Shown one piece after another: positions 9,801 through 18,173 of a stretch of 18,212 nucleotides of DNA (its first letter is position 1; every line of letters starts with the position of its first letter). Position numbers and translations under genes: made by a program. This DNA comes from Isotricha intestinalis (taxonomy: Eukaryota; Ciliophora; Litostomatea; Vestibuliferida; Isotrichidae), in the NCBI GenBank assembly GCA_023807065.1, contig JAJJLU010000807.1, positions 1 through 18,212 on the forward strand, read 5' to 3'. The notes beneath the pieces were generated by a model, which worked only from the letters and a program-made list of their open reading frames with translations, did not search any database and had not been told where the DNA came from.

Positions 9801-11028
9801 ATACCAATAATGTATCGTATTCTGGAATAAATTCTGTTGTTAATACAGTTAATTTTTTATTTATTGTTTTATTTATATTTTCTAAATTTTCTCCGTTTAT
9901 TCTTAATAATTCTTTTTTTAATTTTTCTGGAGTTGTATTGTTTTTTTCGATTTTTTCTTTTTTATTATTATTATTTCGAGAAATTTTACTGTGCATCAAA
10001 CTTAATGAATTATTATTATTATTTAAATTAGAATCTGAATTAACAGAAGTACTTTTATTAAGATTCATTTTTAATTTATTTACATATTCCATATGTAATT
10101 TTCTTTTTAATTTCTTTTCTTCATTTTCTTTTATAATTAATTCCTTAGCTTTATTATTTAATTCAATGATTTCTAATTCATTAATTTCTTTCTGAGTTTC
10201 TCTAATATCAATTTGAGCTTTTACCTTTTTACATGTATTTCCATCATAAAAATCAATAATACTTTTCCCTTCTTGCACCAAACCAATTAAATTAAATTTT
10301 TCAATATAAAAAGCAATAGAAATATTTTCAGTAAAATCACTAGTATCAATAGTATTTTTAGAAATAGAATATGATCTTAAAGAATATAATAAATTAGCTG
10401 TATTACTATTATTATAATTATTAATAATATAATTGGTAAATTCATCCCATTCCATTTGTTCATTATCATTTAAATCTATTTCATTAAATAATCTATCTAA
10501 TAATTGAATTAATATATTTTTCCTATTTGGAATTTCTGGATGCCAAGATAATAAATGATTCTTACAAATTGAAATAAATTCGAATTTTGTTAAAGAACCT
10601 AATCTTTCTTTAAAATGTGATTTCACTATTTTTATTGTTATTGGGTCAAAACCTATTGATAATTCTTGAAATAATTTATCTTCTAATAATTTATTTTTTG
10701 AATATGTTGTTCTTGGACTATATATATAATCATATTTTCTTATTTCATTTGGTACTCTTTCTTTTCTTTCTACTATATTTTCTTCATATGTATTTAACTT
10801 GTTTTCTATGCTTTTTGAGGTTGGAGAGATACTTTTCTCTGATTTTAATTTATGAAGTTTTTTCTTAGATTTAGATTTTTTTATTTTTTTTTTTTCTTGT
10901 TTTTCTTCTTTTTGACTTACATTTGATAATGATTTTTCTTCTTCAGAGTTATTTATATCTTCTGTGTTTAGAATTAATGGAGTTTCTTGAGTTGTTTCGG
11001 TTATTATGTTTGGAGCTTCTTCTGACAT
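6808..11028 (-). CDS. EF-hand and WD40-repeat protein, WDR49/CFAP337-like (probable axonemal protein)
   Basis: This is a 1406-residue single-exon gene, the largest here. Residues 1-95 are polar and Lys/Ser-rich. An EF-hand-containing region follows, with a complete loop at 185-196 (DLNDNEQMEWDE). Residues from about 385 to 1130 contain some twelve WD-like blades, enough for two beta-propellers. Clear blades include LYTGQTDGKILKWDL, LLAAGYYNGNVLLWDT, LVSIDILGNIKLWDI, LIIGSHNGSVKFFDV and LFTGDQFGYIHCYNL. The last 250 residues are basic and helical. An EF-hand module followed by tandem propellers is the architecture of the WDR49/WDR64/CFAP337 group, known from cilia and flagella, where members are associated with the axoneme near radial spokes. 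A structural, calcium-responsive axonemal role is inferred. Low-complexity Asn runs interrupt loops between blades, as is usual in AT-rich protists. Confidence 0.82.
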   Translation of the reverse strand: MSEEAPNIITETTQETPLILNTEDINNSEEEKSLSNVSQKEEKQEKKKIKKSKSKKKLHKLKSEKSISPTSKSIENKLNTYEENIVERKERVPNEIRKYDYIYSPRTTYSKNKLLEDKLFQELSIGFDPITIKIVKSHFKERLGSLTKFEFISICKNHLLSWHPEIPNRKNILIQLLDRLFNEIDLNDNEQMEWDEFTNYIINNYNNSNTANLLYSLRSYSISKNTIDTSDFTENISIAFYIEKFNLIGLVQEGKSIIDFYDGNTCKKVKAQIDIRETQKEINELEIIELNNKAKELIIKENEEKKLKRKLHMEYVNKLKMNLNKSTSVNSDSNLNNNNNSLSLMHSKISRNNNNKKEKIEKNNTTPEKLKKELLRINGENLENINKTINKKLTVLTTEFIPEYDTLLVSSSNNKISAWKYFEGEFKNVNKISKNIIDKNNFSCAILNTENPQNTMTWDPMQKHLYTGQTDGKILKWDLTKSKNLEGEIFDFSIAKNKHDKEMKYGKEKITIQTKTIVSNNNNSNNNTNQQSNRNQKKINEENVRGEKLLSIMKKENMNRQSVSCIQILGKLQLLAAGYYNGNVLLWDTMLKDYRKYYTDQDTCIYQIEYDSNKNLLFTCGFSHEIYIYDPYIDFNAIYKLVGHNWSINAIAINSADEELVSIDILGNIKLWDINSFYNFQTINLNESYTDKKVQQDINNSKKKKISSNLKMIFLTKIKKILTYGDKLMVLESDTALNPNLADDQLILGCYYNPRFYEFVTICLKKIKIWNAFNGKVSKVYDNLMENNEITCYITDSSLKRIYIGDNLGKIKNFNMNTGSYIKDFKPHDLEILQLIHSDKFQMLISLSSDKIIKFQEDKALFETDLLKEIDMKISNVSTLALTEEYNRLIIGSHNGSVKFFDVHHLRFDSEVENEKDKLYRGDSINAILPIPGIKVVITAHESAKNKFVIIPPSGFKYHQFGHFQNKINKETYETLSCILSMDYDKENKKLFTGDQFGYIHCYNLKGIFDILNGSEFTVDLLKKLDEFEISIDYVIYAHKEAIKKLVFPNFKPYIIISTSTDRKCKIFKSENGEFIDELRQIASKFKDVPIGIKYYFADPFESKRLKDEPVETGVIYRKDLDKGKGLITKGMINKIRQENPQILNYSKAITAANAKERLYLETKNCDLEPNKSNKWNLNIDLDFIKKKEEEEFNGIYHNTMLNEEEIEKTSKLMQSQPIYSDNYTPVFINDMSEEKVKEFSSILSQKLRHVKLAMAKIKMEKGKYEDFQRETIRKKSINLKNTMAMLNLDEKKKNKNKTVYDKFAKKRAEMFGINTRVIKNPFDRFSYFKEDVDKSLNDLEFAIEERINKKYLKPLRSNRLVLPKLRFAKTDAFQTEGNKILEKDEFVKSKKQRNNKSDIDKIIKK

Positions 11029-11191
11029 ATTTTTTTATTTTTATTTTTTTTTGGAAATTTGAGTTTTTTTTTCGTTACAAAAATAAAAATTTTATTTTTA
11101 TTTAATTACACCATTCATATAAGATATAATATTAATTACTTTTGTTTAAATAATATCTTATTAATTCTTTCTAAGAAAAAAAGGTTCTTAT

Positions 11192-12553
11192 TTATAATTC
11201 AACATTTTTTTCAAAATTATATAAGTAACTCATACTTCTTTCACTAAAGTCATTTATTTCATTATTAATTAATTTTTCTTTATAATAACACAAAGATTGT
11301 CTTTTACTTAAATCTAATTGTTTTCCTTTTTCTTTTCTTAAATCTATATTTTGTTCAACATAATTTTTTTCTAAAAGTTTATCTTTAACTTTTTCAACTT
11401 GGAAATAAATTGATTTTGGGGTTATACTTTTAATTTTATAATTATTTGCAAAAAGAAATTCTTCAATTTTTTTATGATTTTTTACAGCATCTTCAATTTT
11501 TGAAACTTTACTATATAAATTTTCTAAAGGAGAAACACCTTTAATATTAATTTTTTTTCTTTCAGTGTTAGGAATAAAAATTTTTTCAACCAAAATAGAT
11601 TTATCTTGTTTGTTTTGTTCTTTTTCTTTTTTAATAATTTCATAATTTTTTTTTTTTTTTATGTCTTTATCAAATATATTAGAAAACAATTCTAAATTAT
11701 CATTTCCACTGTTTGGTCTTGTATTATCATTTATTTTTGAAAATTGTCTTAAAGAAGATCTTGAACTTAGAGGATGAGAATTATCAATATTATCTATATT
11801 ATTTAGATTATTAAATGTTTTTTTTATTAATGATAATTCATGAGCAACATGTTTAATTTCTTTTTCAAAACTTTTTATCTTTTTTTTTTTTCTTTCTTTA
11901 ATATTATAATTTCTTATTCCAATTTCATCATAAATATTATTTGTTGAATAATTTTTTCTTAATTCATTATTTCTTTTTATAAATATTTTTTCCCTTATTT
12001 TACTTAAATAATTTAATGATTTCATTAATTTAGTTTTTTTTCCATCACCATAAATTATATATCTTTCTAAATCAGATTGATTTAGCAATAAAATATCATT
12101 TGTAAAAATATTATGATTACTTGTTAAACTTGGAAAATTCTTCATTCCTTTTTTATAATATTTTTCTTTTAATTCCGAAAATACTTCTTGAAAATGATTT
12201 CTTTGATGAATTTTTTTTAATTTTTCAGAAAAATAATCGTTTTGCTTTTTTAAAGGATAATACTGAGATTCATAATCTTTATGTTCTTTATTAACATTAA
12301 AATAAATTTTTTGAAAAGCATTAAATTTACATATTAAATCCCTTTGTTTTAAATTTTTTATATTATGAAAATTTATTGGTTTTGGTTCTTTATTTTTTCC
12401 TAAGAAATCAAATCTTACTCTTTTTCCTTCATATAATATACTTTTTATTTCTCGACTAAGTTTTAAGTTTTTGTTTAAAATTTCGTCTTTTAATAAATCA
12501 TTCGATGAAATATTTTTCATATAATTATTATCTGAGGAAATACTTTTTTTCAT
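11192..12553 (-). CDS. Unrecognised basic, helical protein (453 aa)
   Basis: The 453-residue frame from ATG 12553 ends in TAA. I do not recognise a family. It is strongly basic, with long predicted helices. Residues 216-245 (KERKKKKIKSFEKEIK then a heptad-like stretch) and 299-315 are Lys/Glu-rich and could form coiled coils. A Ser/Arg-rich linker, PLSSRSSLRQFSK, lies at 261-273. There are several Tyr/Phe-rich segments, such as FQKIYFNVNKEHKDYESQYY around 80-99. There is no signal peptide, membrane helix or zinc motif. It lies 163 bases from the start of the WD40 gene in the same direction. A cytoskeletal or ciliary role would fit the composition and neighbour but is only a guess. Frame length and the varied composition make it a real gene. 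Confidence 0.75.
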   Translation of the reverse strand: MKKSISSDNNYMKNISSNDLLKDEILNKNLKLSREIKSILYEGKRVRFDFLGKNKEPKPINFHNIKNLKQRDLICKFNAFQKIYFNVNKEHKDYESQYYPLKKQNDYFSEKLKKIHQRNHFQEVFSELKEKYYKKGMKNFPSLTSNHNIFTNDILLLNQSDLERYIIYGDGKKTKLMKSLNYLSKIREKIFIKRNNELRKNYSTNNIYDEIGIRNYNIKERKKKKIKSFEKEIKHVAHELSLIKKTFNNLNNIDNIDNSHPLSSRSSLRQFSKINDNTRPNSGNDNLELFSNIFDKDIKKKKNYEIIKKEKEQNKQDKSILVEKIFIPNTERKKINIKGVSPLENLYSKVSKIEDAVKNHKKIEEFLFANNYKIKSITPKSIYFQVEKVKDKLLEKNYVEQNIDLRKEKGKQLDLSKRQSLCYYKEKLINNEINDFSERSMSYLYNFEKNVEL

Positions 12554-12702
12554 TTTTTTTCTAAGAAATTTTTATATTATATTTACTTTTTTTCTTATAA
12601 AAAATGACATTAATTACTTTTTTTTAAATAATGAATAATTAAATAAAAAATAATAATTATTTTATTTATATAACAAACATATATTTTTAAAATTTTTTTA
12701 AA

Positions 12703-13878
12703 TTAATTATATATACTATGATTTGATTTATTTAAATTTTCATTTTTTTCTTTTTCTCTAAATTCTTTTAAAAATTCAATTTCTTCATCATTCAAAGTTA
12801 AATTATATAGTCCATAAATCCCATTCAAAGCTTTAATAATATATAAAATGAAAGGTCTAATGAATTTAATATCTAAATGATTAATTTCACAAAAAATTTT
12901 AACAGTTTTAAACATATCATCATATCTTCTAATTTTAAAAACTAAACTTTCATTTTCTGAAACTTTAACATTAATACTTAGAATATCAGTATTTTCTTTT
13001 TCTTTGAAAATTTCATTATTTTCAAAAAAAGAATTACCAATAAAAGTATTATTTATATTTCTAGTTAATTCAATTGAAGAATTTTGTCTTGTATAAAAAG
13101 GAATATTTATATCATAAGGTGAAAAAGGAGAAACATTCACATTAAATAAATTTAAATTAGAATTTACTTTTGAATTAATAACAACATTATTAATACATGA
13201 ATTTAAATTATCTGAATTTCTTCTTATTAAAGTTTTATTAACATTATCATTATTTAAACTATTTACTCTATTTAAACAACAATTATTTTGTGAAAAAGAA
13301 GATAATAAATTAAGTTTATTTAATTGAAATTGTTGATTTAATAAATATGTTTTATATACATTTGCAAGTTTTTTTGGAAAATAAAAAGCTTCTTTCATTT
13401 CTTCATTTGATAGATTTAAACAATTTGGAGTTATTAATTTACTTTCTTCATTATCACTTTCTGAAATTGAAGAAGAATTAAATTCTTTAATTTCATTTTC
13501 TTTTTTTTTATTTTGATTTTCTTCTCTTTCTTCCACTAAATTTGAATTATTTGTATTTGGAAAAGTAGATATAATATTATTAGAGTAAGAAGAACAATTT
13601 TCTTTATTTGATTCAGAAAATTCATTTGATTTATTTAAATTTGTCTTTTTGTTATTTTCTTCTTCAATTTCTTCTTTTTTTATTTCATTTGAAAATGTTG
13701 AATTTAAAACTTTATTATATGTAAAATCATCATCTAATTCTTTTAAATTTGTATTTCTTTTTCTTGAATAAACATTATAATATTTGTTATGGGAATATTT
13801 TGGTTTTTGACAACGATCATATATTGATTTTTTATAGTAAGAAAATTTTTTTTGTCTTCCTCGATTTTTTTCTAACAT
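12703..13878 (-). CDS. Unrecognised protein with basic N-terminus, Asn/Ser-rich middle and C-terminal ubiquitin-like fold (391 aa)
   Basis: This 391-residue single-exon gene starts at ATG 13878. The N-terminus is basic (NRGRQKKFSYYKKS at 5-18), resembling an AT-hook-like or nuclear-localisation patch. Residues 55-145 are Glu/Asn/Ser-rich and probably disordered. A conserved-looking helix, EAFYFPKKLANVYKTYLLNQ, is at 163-182. Around 217-223, LIRRNSD is a possible basophilic-kinase site. Residues 299-353 (ILSINVKVSENESLVFKIRR, then a helix and FIRPFILYIIKAL) have the strand-strand-helix rhythm of a ubiquitin/PB1-type beta-grasp, which I infer and cannot prove. Its start faces the cyclin gene start, with 406 bases between them, so the two may share a promoter region. 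Function unknown. Confidence 0.75.
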   Translation of the reverse strand: MLEKNRGRQKKFSYYKKSIYDRCQKPKYSHNKYYNVYSRKRNTNLKELDDDFTYNKVLNSTFSNEIKKEEIEEENNKKTNLNKSNEFSESNKENCSSYSNNIISTFPNTNNSNLVEEREENQNKKKENEIKEFNSSSISESDNEESKLITPNCLNLSNEEMKEAFYFPKKLANVYKTYLLNQQFQLNKLNLLSSFSQNNCCLNRVNSLNNDNVNKTLIRRNSDNLNSCINNVVINSKVNSNLNLFNVNVSPFSPYDINIPFYTRQNSSIELTRNINNTFIGNSFFENNEIFKEKENTDILSINVKVSENESLVFKIRRYDDMFKTVKIFCEINHLDIKFIRPFILYIIKALNGIYGLYNLTLNDEEIEFLKEFREKEKNENLNKSNHSIYN

Positions 13879-14284
13879 ATGATAATTTATTGATTTATAA
13901 TTTAAATTTAAAGTTCATTTTATTTTAAATTCTTTAGTTTGAATAATTTTTTATATCTATGAAAAAAAATATTTTTCTTCTTTTTTTTAAATTTATATTT
14001 AATTTTGTTTTTAATGGAGAAAAAAGTTTAATTAATTATTATTTTAATAATTTAATTAATTCTATTTTATTATATATAATGTATACTTTTTCTCTATTTG
14101 AAAAAAAAAATTCAATATTTTCTTTTTTCATTTTTTTAATTACTTTAAAAAAAATCGTTAATAAATTCAAAAAAGAAATCCAATAAATAATTAAAAAATT
14201 TTTTTAAATAATAATCTTATTATCAATTTTAATTTAAAAAAAATAAATTAAAAAATTATATTGAAAATCTTATAAGAATAAAAA
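13879..14284. promoter_or_regulatory. Divergent intergenic region between the 391-aa gene and the cyclin-like gene
   Basis: The 406 bases separate two genes that read away from each other, so the promoters of both must lie here. Composition is extremely AT-rich with long A and T runs. There is no positioned promoter element that I can name; the sequence just before the cyclin ATG is A-rich, as for most starts in the window. More than half of the interval is occupied by a hydrophobic 75-codon open frame (13959-14186), listed separately with low confidence. Confidence 0.55.
13959..14186 (+). CDS. Possible small hydrophobic protein (75 aa), doubtful
   Basis: An ATG at 13959 opens 75 codons ending in TAA. 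The product starts MKKNIFLLFFKFIFNFVF and contains three hydrophobic stretches (about 5-18, 35-48 and 53-63), with Lys/Asn between them and a basic tail. If made, it would be a small membrane protein. It is read from the same strand as the cyclin gene, about 100 bases upstream of it. Evidence is weak: codons are nearly all A/T, and Phe/Ile/Asn/Lys composition is what T- and A-rich spacer gives by chance. The interval must also hold two promoters. A frame this long in such AT-rich DNA is uncommon, so it is kept at low confidence. Confidence 0.25.
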   Translation: MKKNIFLLFFKFIFNFVFNGEKSLINYYFNNLINSILLYIMYTFSLFEKKNSIFSFFIFLITLKKIVNKFKKEIQ

Positions 14285-15850
14285 ATGAGTAATACAGAGA
14301 ATAAAGAATATTGTAATCATCTTAAAAAATTTCGAATAAATAAATATTTAAAATATTGTAAAAATTGTGGAATATTCACATTTAATCAATTAACACACAA
14401 TAATAATAAAATAAAGAAAAACTTAATAAAGCCAAATTCCTATAAGAAATCTTTTGATTTTAATCCTTTAGAAATATTACATAATAATAAGGAAGAAAAT
14501 TCAGTTAAATTTCCTAAAATTTATGAAAAGATAAGAAATAACCAAATAAGTATTTTATTTGCTTTATTTAGAAAATTGCATTCATCAAATGAAACATTAT
14601 ATTTATCAATTTATATTATGGATAAAGTTTTTTCTACATATCATAGTAAAAGTATTGAAACAACAAAAAAGAGAAATTTAATTACAATTAGTAGTTTTAT
14701 TCTTGCTTTTAAATATAGGGAAATTGATAATTATAAATCTAGAATTGATTATTCGTATTTCACACAAAAATTTAATGTTCATTATAAAGAGATTGTAAAG
14801 TATGAATTAAAATGTCTTAAAAGAATAGATTATAATTTCAATATAATTGATATATATACATATTTACATGTTATTTTATTTTGTGGTTTTATTTTTGAAA
14901 ATGAAATAAGCAGTATTTCAATTGGACAAATTTATAATGATGTATATAAATTATTAGAAGAAAAAATCTTAGATTGTTATTTAGTTCAAAATTTTAATAA
15001 TAAACAAATTGCTTTTAGTTTAATTTCTTTAATTAGAGATAAATATAATTTAAATGAAAATACTTTTAGAAAAGATATATTAATAAAAATATATGATTAT
15101 CATTATCATCATTTTTCAAATTCTATACAATATTTGAAAAAAAACAATAAATTTAATAAAATTTTACAAACAGAAAATAATGAAAATGATTTAATAGAAG
15201 ACAATCAAAGAACAAAAACAATTTTAAAAATAGAATCATCAAGAAATAGAAAAAATATTTTTCTTTCTCCAATTCATAAAGATGAAGTTTTATCTCATGA
15301 TGTAATTATTTCAAAAACAATTGAAAAACCGAAAAAAAAAGAAAAAATAAATTTATTTAAATCTTTAAATAATAAAAATATGGATAAATTAATGCTTTCT
15401 CCTATTTCAATTAAAGAAAATGAATCAAATCATAATTTAAAAATAATACTAGATAATAATCGTTATAATTCATTAATGAATGAAAATAATGAAAAGACTG
15501 ATTTTCAAAAATATAATCTATTATTAAATTTAAATAAATCAGAAAAAATAAATAAAAAAAAACATTTTATATTTGATACTAAACCATCTCATTTTCAAAA
15601 CATTAATACTCTGAATTTAATTCCTAAAAATTCAGATAAAAATAATGGAAATTATAATTTGAAATTATATTTTAATAATAATAATAAAGAATTTTTAAAC
15701 AATAAAATTTTTGAAAATGATGAGAAAATTATTTTCCAAAAAAAATTTGATTTAATAGATAAATTAGAGTCATTGAAATTAATGAAAAACAATTTAAACA
15801 CCAGAAAAAAAAAATTAATTTTACCAAAGATTAATCCTAATTTTTATTAA
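14285..15850 (+). CDS. Cyclin-box protein with N-terminal Cys/His motif
   Basis: This 521-residue gene is the only confident gene on the plus strand. Residues about 83-200 form an N-terminal cyclin box: IRNNQISILFALFRKLHSSN, ETLYLSIYIMDKVFS, a helix ISSFILAFKYREI, and YELKCLKRIDYNFNI. K143 and E174 occupy the positions of the conserved Lys-Glu pair that contacts the CDK. A weaker second cyclin fold may span 200-280. Before the box, C10-x-H12 and C25-x2-C28 could bind a zinc ion. The C-terminal 240 residues are Asn/Lys-rich and probably disordered, with scattered Ser-Pro sites (LSPI at 334-337 and again near 375) that could be CDK targets. It is likely a regulatory subunit of a cyclin-dependent kinase. 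The subclass (A/B, Y/Pho80-like or other) cannot be fixed by eye. Confidence 0.8.
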   Translation: MSNTENKEYCNHLKKFRINKYLKYCKNCGIFTFNQLTHNNNKIKKNLIKPNSYKKSFDFNPLEILHNNKEENSVKFPKIYEKIRNNQISILFALFRKLHSSNETLYLSIYIMDKVFSTYHSKSIETTKKRNLITISSFILAFKYREIDNYKSRIDYSYFTQKFNVHYKEIVKYELKCLKRIDYNFNIIDIYTYLHVILFCGFIFENEISSISIGQIYNDVYKLLEEKILDCYLVQNFNNKQIAFSLISLIRDKYNLNENTFRKDILIKIYDYHYHHFSNSIQYLKKNNKFNKILQTENNENDLIEDNQRTKTILKIESSRNRKNIFLSPIHKDEVLSHDVIISKTIEKPKKKEKINLFKSLNNKNMDKLMLSPISIKENESNHNLKIILDNNRYNSLMNENNEKTDFQKYNLLLNLNKSEKINKKKHFIFDTKPSHFQNINTLNLIPKNSDKNNGNYNLKLYFNNNNKEFLNNKIFENDEKIIFQKKFDLIDKLESLKLMKNNLNTRKKKLILPKINPNFY

Positions 15851-16551
15851 TAATCAATTTTATAAATAGTGAGTTATAAATAAATTATATTAAAAGTTGA
15901 CATTAATTCAATTTAAAAAATAAAAAATATATATATATTAAATCTTATCTACATATAGAATAAATTAAAATTTTACTAAGGTTATAATATATTATTGTCA
16001 AAATTTAAAATATAAATTGTTTAAAATTTTTTATTTAATTATTATTTTTTATCAAAAAAATAATAAATTAATAGCTTATTATAGAAAAAATGATAATTTT
16101 CTTAGAATTGATTTTTATAAGAAAATAAATTATTATTATCTAAAATTTAAATGATATCAAAAAGTTTATTTATTGATTTCGGAATTATAAATTTTATTAA
16201 GATAATCAAATTTGTGTCTTCCCGAAAAGAGGATAAAATTCATTTTATATCAAGTGATGAAATAATGGAAAATATTTATTGATTAAAATTATAATAAAAA
16301 TATTTTAGAAGGAATGAAGAACTTGACTAAAGTTATAATCTTTATCCCAATTATTTTTTTATAATGGACTTTTTTTTACTGAAAGAAAATAATGTTCATA
16401 TTATATTGTATTATTTTATCTATTTAATTTTTTTTGTTTTTAATTATTTTTTTTCTTTATACATATTTCTTTTCTTTAATTAAGGATTTAATAATTTAAA
16501 ATTTAATTTTTTTGTAATTGAAATTGTAATTTTAATTTAACTTACAAAAGA
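15851..16551. other. Convergent intergenic region (701 bases)
   Basis: This region lies between the 3' ends of the cyclin-like gene and the telomere-proximal gene, so it must hold both transcript ends. It is very AT-rich, with a TA run near 15928-15941. One short plus-strand frame at 16151-16282 (43 codons, MISKSLFIDFG onward, ending in TGA) is somewhat less AT-rich than the rest. It could be a remnant of coding DNA, but I cannot assign it to a family. No RNA gene, terminal repeat or mobile-element signature was seen. Confidence 0.55.
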
Positions 16552-17907
16552 TTATTTATTCATAAAAGAAAAATCAGAAACTGATTTCCCAAAATAACCA
16601 ATAATAAACATTTTATCTTTCTGAGTAATAAAATTAGCATAATCACAAACATAAATTTTCTTATGATTGACTTTAACATGTGTTGCAGGAATATTAATAT
16701 CAAAAACATAAACAATTCCACTTTTTAAATATAAATCTTGTGAAATAACAAATTCTTTACAGTCATAAGTTTTATATTTAGAATTAGAGCATAAAATATT
16801 TTGCATTAAATTAACTTCATTTTTCCAATTTCCAGCTAAAAAATTCTGAGCAATTTTTTTTTGTTTATTAACGGAAAAATGAACTAAATTTAAATTAGTT
16901 TGATAAATATCAATATTTATACTTTGAAATTGAGGAGGAACTTTAATGATTTCAATTTTAACATTTTCTTTAGGAATAATAATATGAGGAATATTTCCTT
17001 TAGGACAATTTTCATATTTAGTATTTAAATTAGTTTTTATATTTATTTCATTTGTGCTTTTTAATTCAATAACTATAATATAATCTTTTTCATAATCATA
17101 TTCATCAGGTGAAAATTTATAATTTGATGGTGATGTTATTTTTTTATTTCTATATACTATTTCTATAGTTGATGGAATGTGATTCACACTTTCAAAATTT
17201 GAACAAAAATCCTCAAAATCTGAATTAATATTTACTAAAAAATTTAATTGAATATTTTTATTCATATAATTTATATAATATACTTTTATTGGATGATATG
17301 ATGAATATTCTTCATAATTATTCTGATTTATTTCTATTTTTTCTTTTTCTTTTTCTTTTTCTCTTTTTATTTCTTTTTCATTTTTTCCTTTTTTTTTCTT
17401 TCTTGTTAATTTTGTACTATTATTTCTTTTACCTCTTTTCTTCTTTTTTCTTTTTTCTTCTTCACTTTCTTCATTTTCACTTTTTTTATTTTCTTCTTCA
17501 GAGTCTTCATTTTCTTTTTCATCTTCTTTTTCATTTTTATTTTTTGGAATAAATTCTTCAACGATAATAGTAAAATTTCTTTTATTTGAAGAATCTTTAT
17601 TAACTGAAGTTACTTTATAAAATTTATCTAATTTCTTATTATAAAGATAATAATTTTCATCAGAATTAATATCATCAATGAAAAAATTATATTTTTTAAT
17701 TGAATTTTTATATCTTTTTTTCTCATTTATTGTTCCTTTAGAAGATTTTGAATAACTTGAATTACTTTCTGAATCAGAATTTGAATTTGAATTTGAATTT
17801 GAATTTTCATTAGAACCAGAATTTTCTACATATTCATAAAAAGAAGAATTTTCATTATCTGAAGATGGAGATGAACAAAAAGAACTTGAATTTAAAATTG
17901 ATGACAT
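16552..17907 (-). CDS. Unrecognised telomere-proximal protein with Ser/Asn-rich and Lys/Glu-rich regions (451 aa)
   Basis: This 451-residue single-exon gene has its ATG at 17907, only 266 bases from the first telomeric repeat. Residues 1-58 are Ser/Asn-rich, with an SN-repeat tract at about 36-44. Residues 60-120 look ordered (NFFIDDINSDENYYLYN). Residues 122-190 are a charged tract passing from Glu-rich to Lys-rich, ending KREKEKEKEK. Residues about 205-283 (HPIKVYYINYMNKNIQLNFL onward, to DYIIVIEL) alternate hydrophobic strands and resemble a beta-grasp or ubiquitin-like module. Residues 318-451 are a second ordered, strand-rich part with five cysteines nearby but no zinc spacing. I do not recognise the family. 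The basic/acidic low-complexity region would suit a nucleic-acid-associated or nuclear protein, which is only inference. Confidence 0.75.
   Translation of the reverse strand: MSSILNSSSFCSSPSSDNENSSFYEYVENSGSNENSNSNSNSNSDSESNSSYSKSSKGTINEKKRYKNSIKKYNFFIDDINSDENYYLYNKKLDKFYKVTSVNKDSSNKRNFTIIVEEFIPKNKNEKEDEKENEDSEEENKKSENEESEEEKRKKKKRGKRNNSTKLTRKKKKGKNEKEIKREKEKEKEKIEINQNNYEEYSSYHPIKVYYINYMNKNIQLNFLVNINSDFEDFCSNFESVNHIPSTIEIVYRNKKITSPSNYKFSPDEYDYEKDYIIVIELKSTNEINIKTNLNTKYENCPKGNIPHIIIPKENVKIEIIKVPPQFQSINIDIYQTNLNLVHFSVNKQKKIAQNFLAGNWKNEVNLMQNILCSNSKYKTYDCKEFVISQDLYLKSGIVYVFDINIPATHVKVNHKKIYVCDYANFITQKDKMFIIGYFGKSVSDFSFMNK
17777..17806 (+). repeat. GAATTT x5 hexanucleotide microsatellite within coding sequence
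   Basis: Five perfect tandem copies of GAATTT lie inside the telomere-proximal gene. On the coding (minus) strand they encode alternating Ser and Asn. The six-base unit keeps the frame whatever the copy number, so length variation would only change the SN tract. Confidence 0.9.
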
Positions 17908-18173
17908 TAAATATAAATTTAATTAAATTAATTATTTCAACATAATAAAAAATAAATTTTAATGAAAATAAAAAAATTAAGAAAAAAAGAAGATTATGAT
18001 TAATATTAAAACATTATAATATGAAATGATAGAATAGTTATTTTTTTATTTATTTTTTATTTTACTTACTTATTTTTGTTATTCAATATTTTTTTGAAAA
18101 ATATTATTTTATAAAAGTTTTTAAAATTTTTTTAATCATTCAATTACTGAATTTGTAATTGTTTATATAAAAT
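17908..18173. promoter_or_regulatory. Subtelomeric spacer and promoter region of the last gene
   Basis: These 266 bases separate the ATG of the 451-aa gene from the telomere and must contain that gene's promoter and 5' UTR. They are almost wholly A/T, with no subtelomeric tandem repeat. A direct switch from unique sequence to telomere repeat is what telomere addition at a fragmented macronuclear chromosome produces. Confidence 0.55.

Noticed and set aside
9722..10195. 157-codon plus-strand open frame
   Set aside because: It lies opposite the WD40 gene and translates to Phe/Leu-rich sequence, the mirror of Lys/Asn/Glu-rich coding on the minus strand. It is a shadow frame.
11192..13878. The two adjacent unknown genes as part of a defence or toxin system
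   Set aside because: There is no nuclease, ATPase, toxin or membrane-pore motif, and ordinary intergenic spacing separates two unrelated basic, low-complexity proteins.
17289..17552. 87-codon plus-strand frame rich in Phe and Leu
   Set aside because: It is the complement of the Lys/Glu-rich tract of the telomere-proximal gene, so it is a composition artefact.
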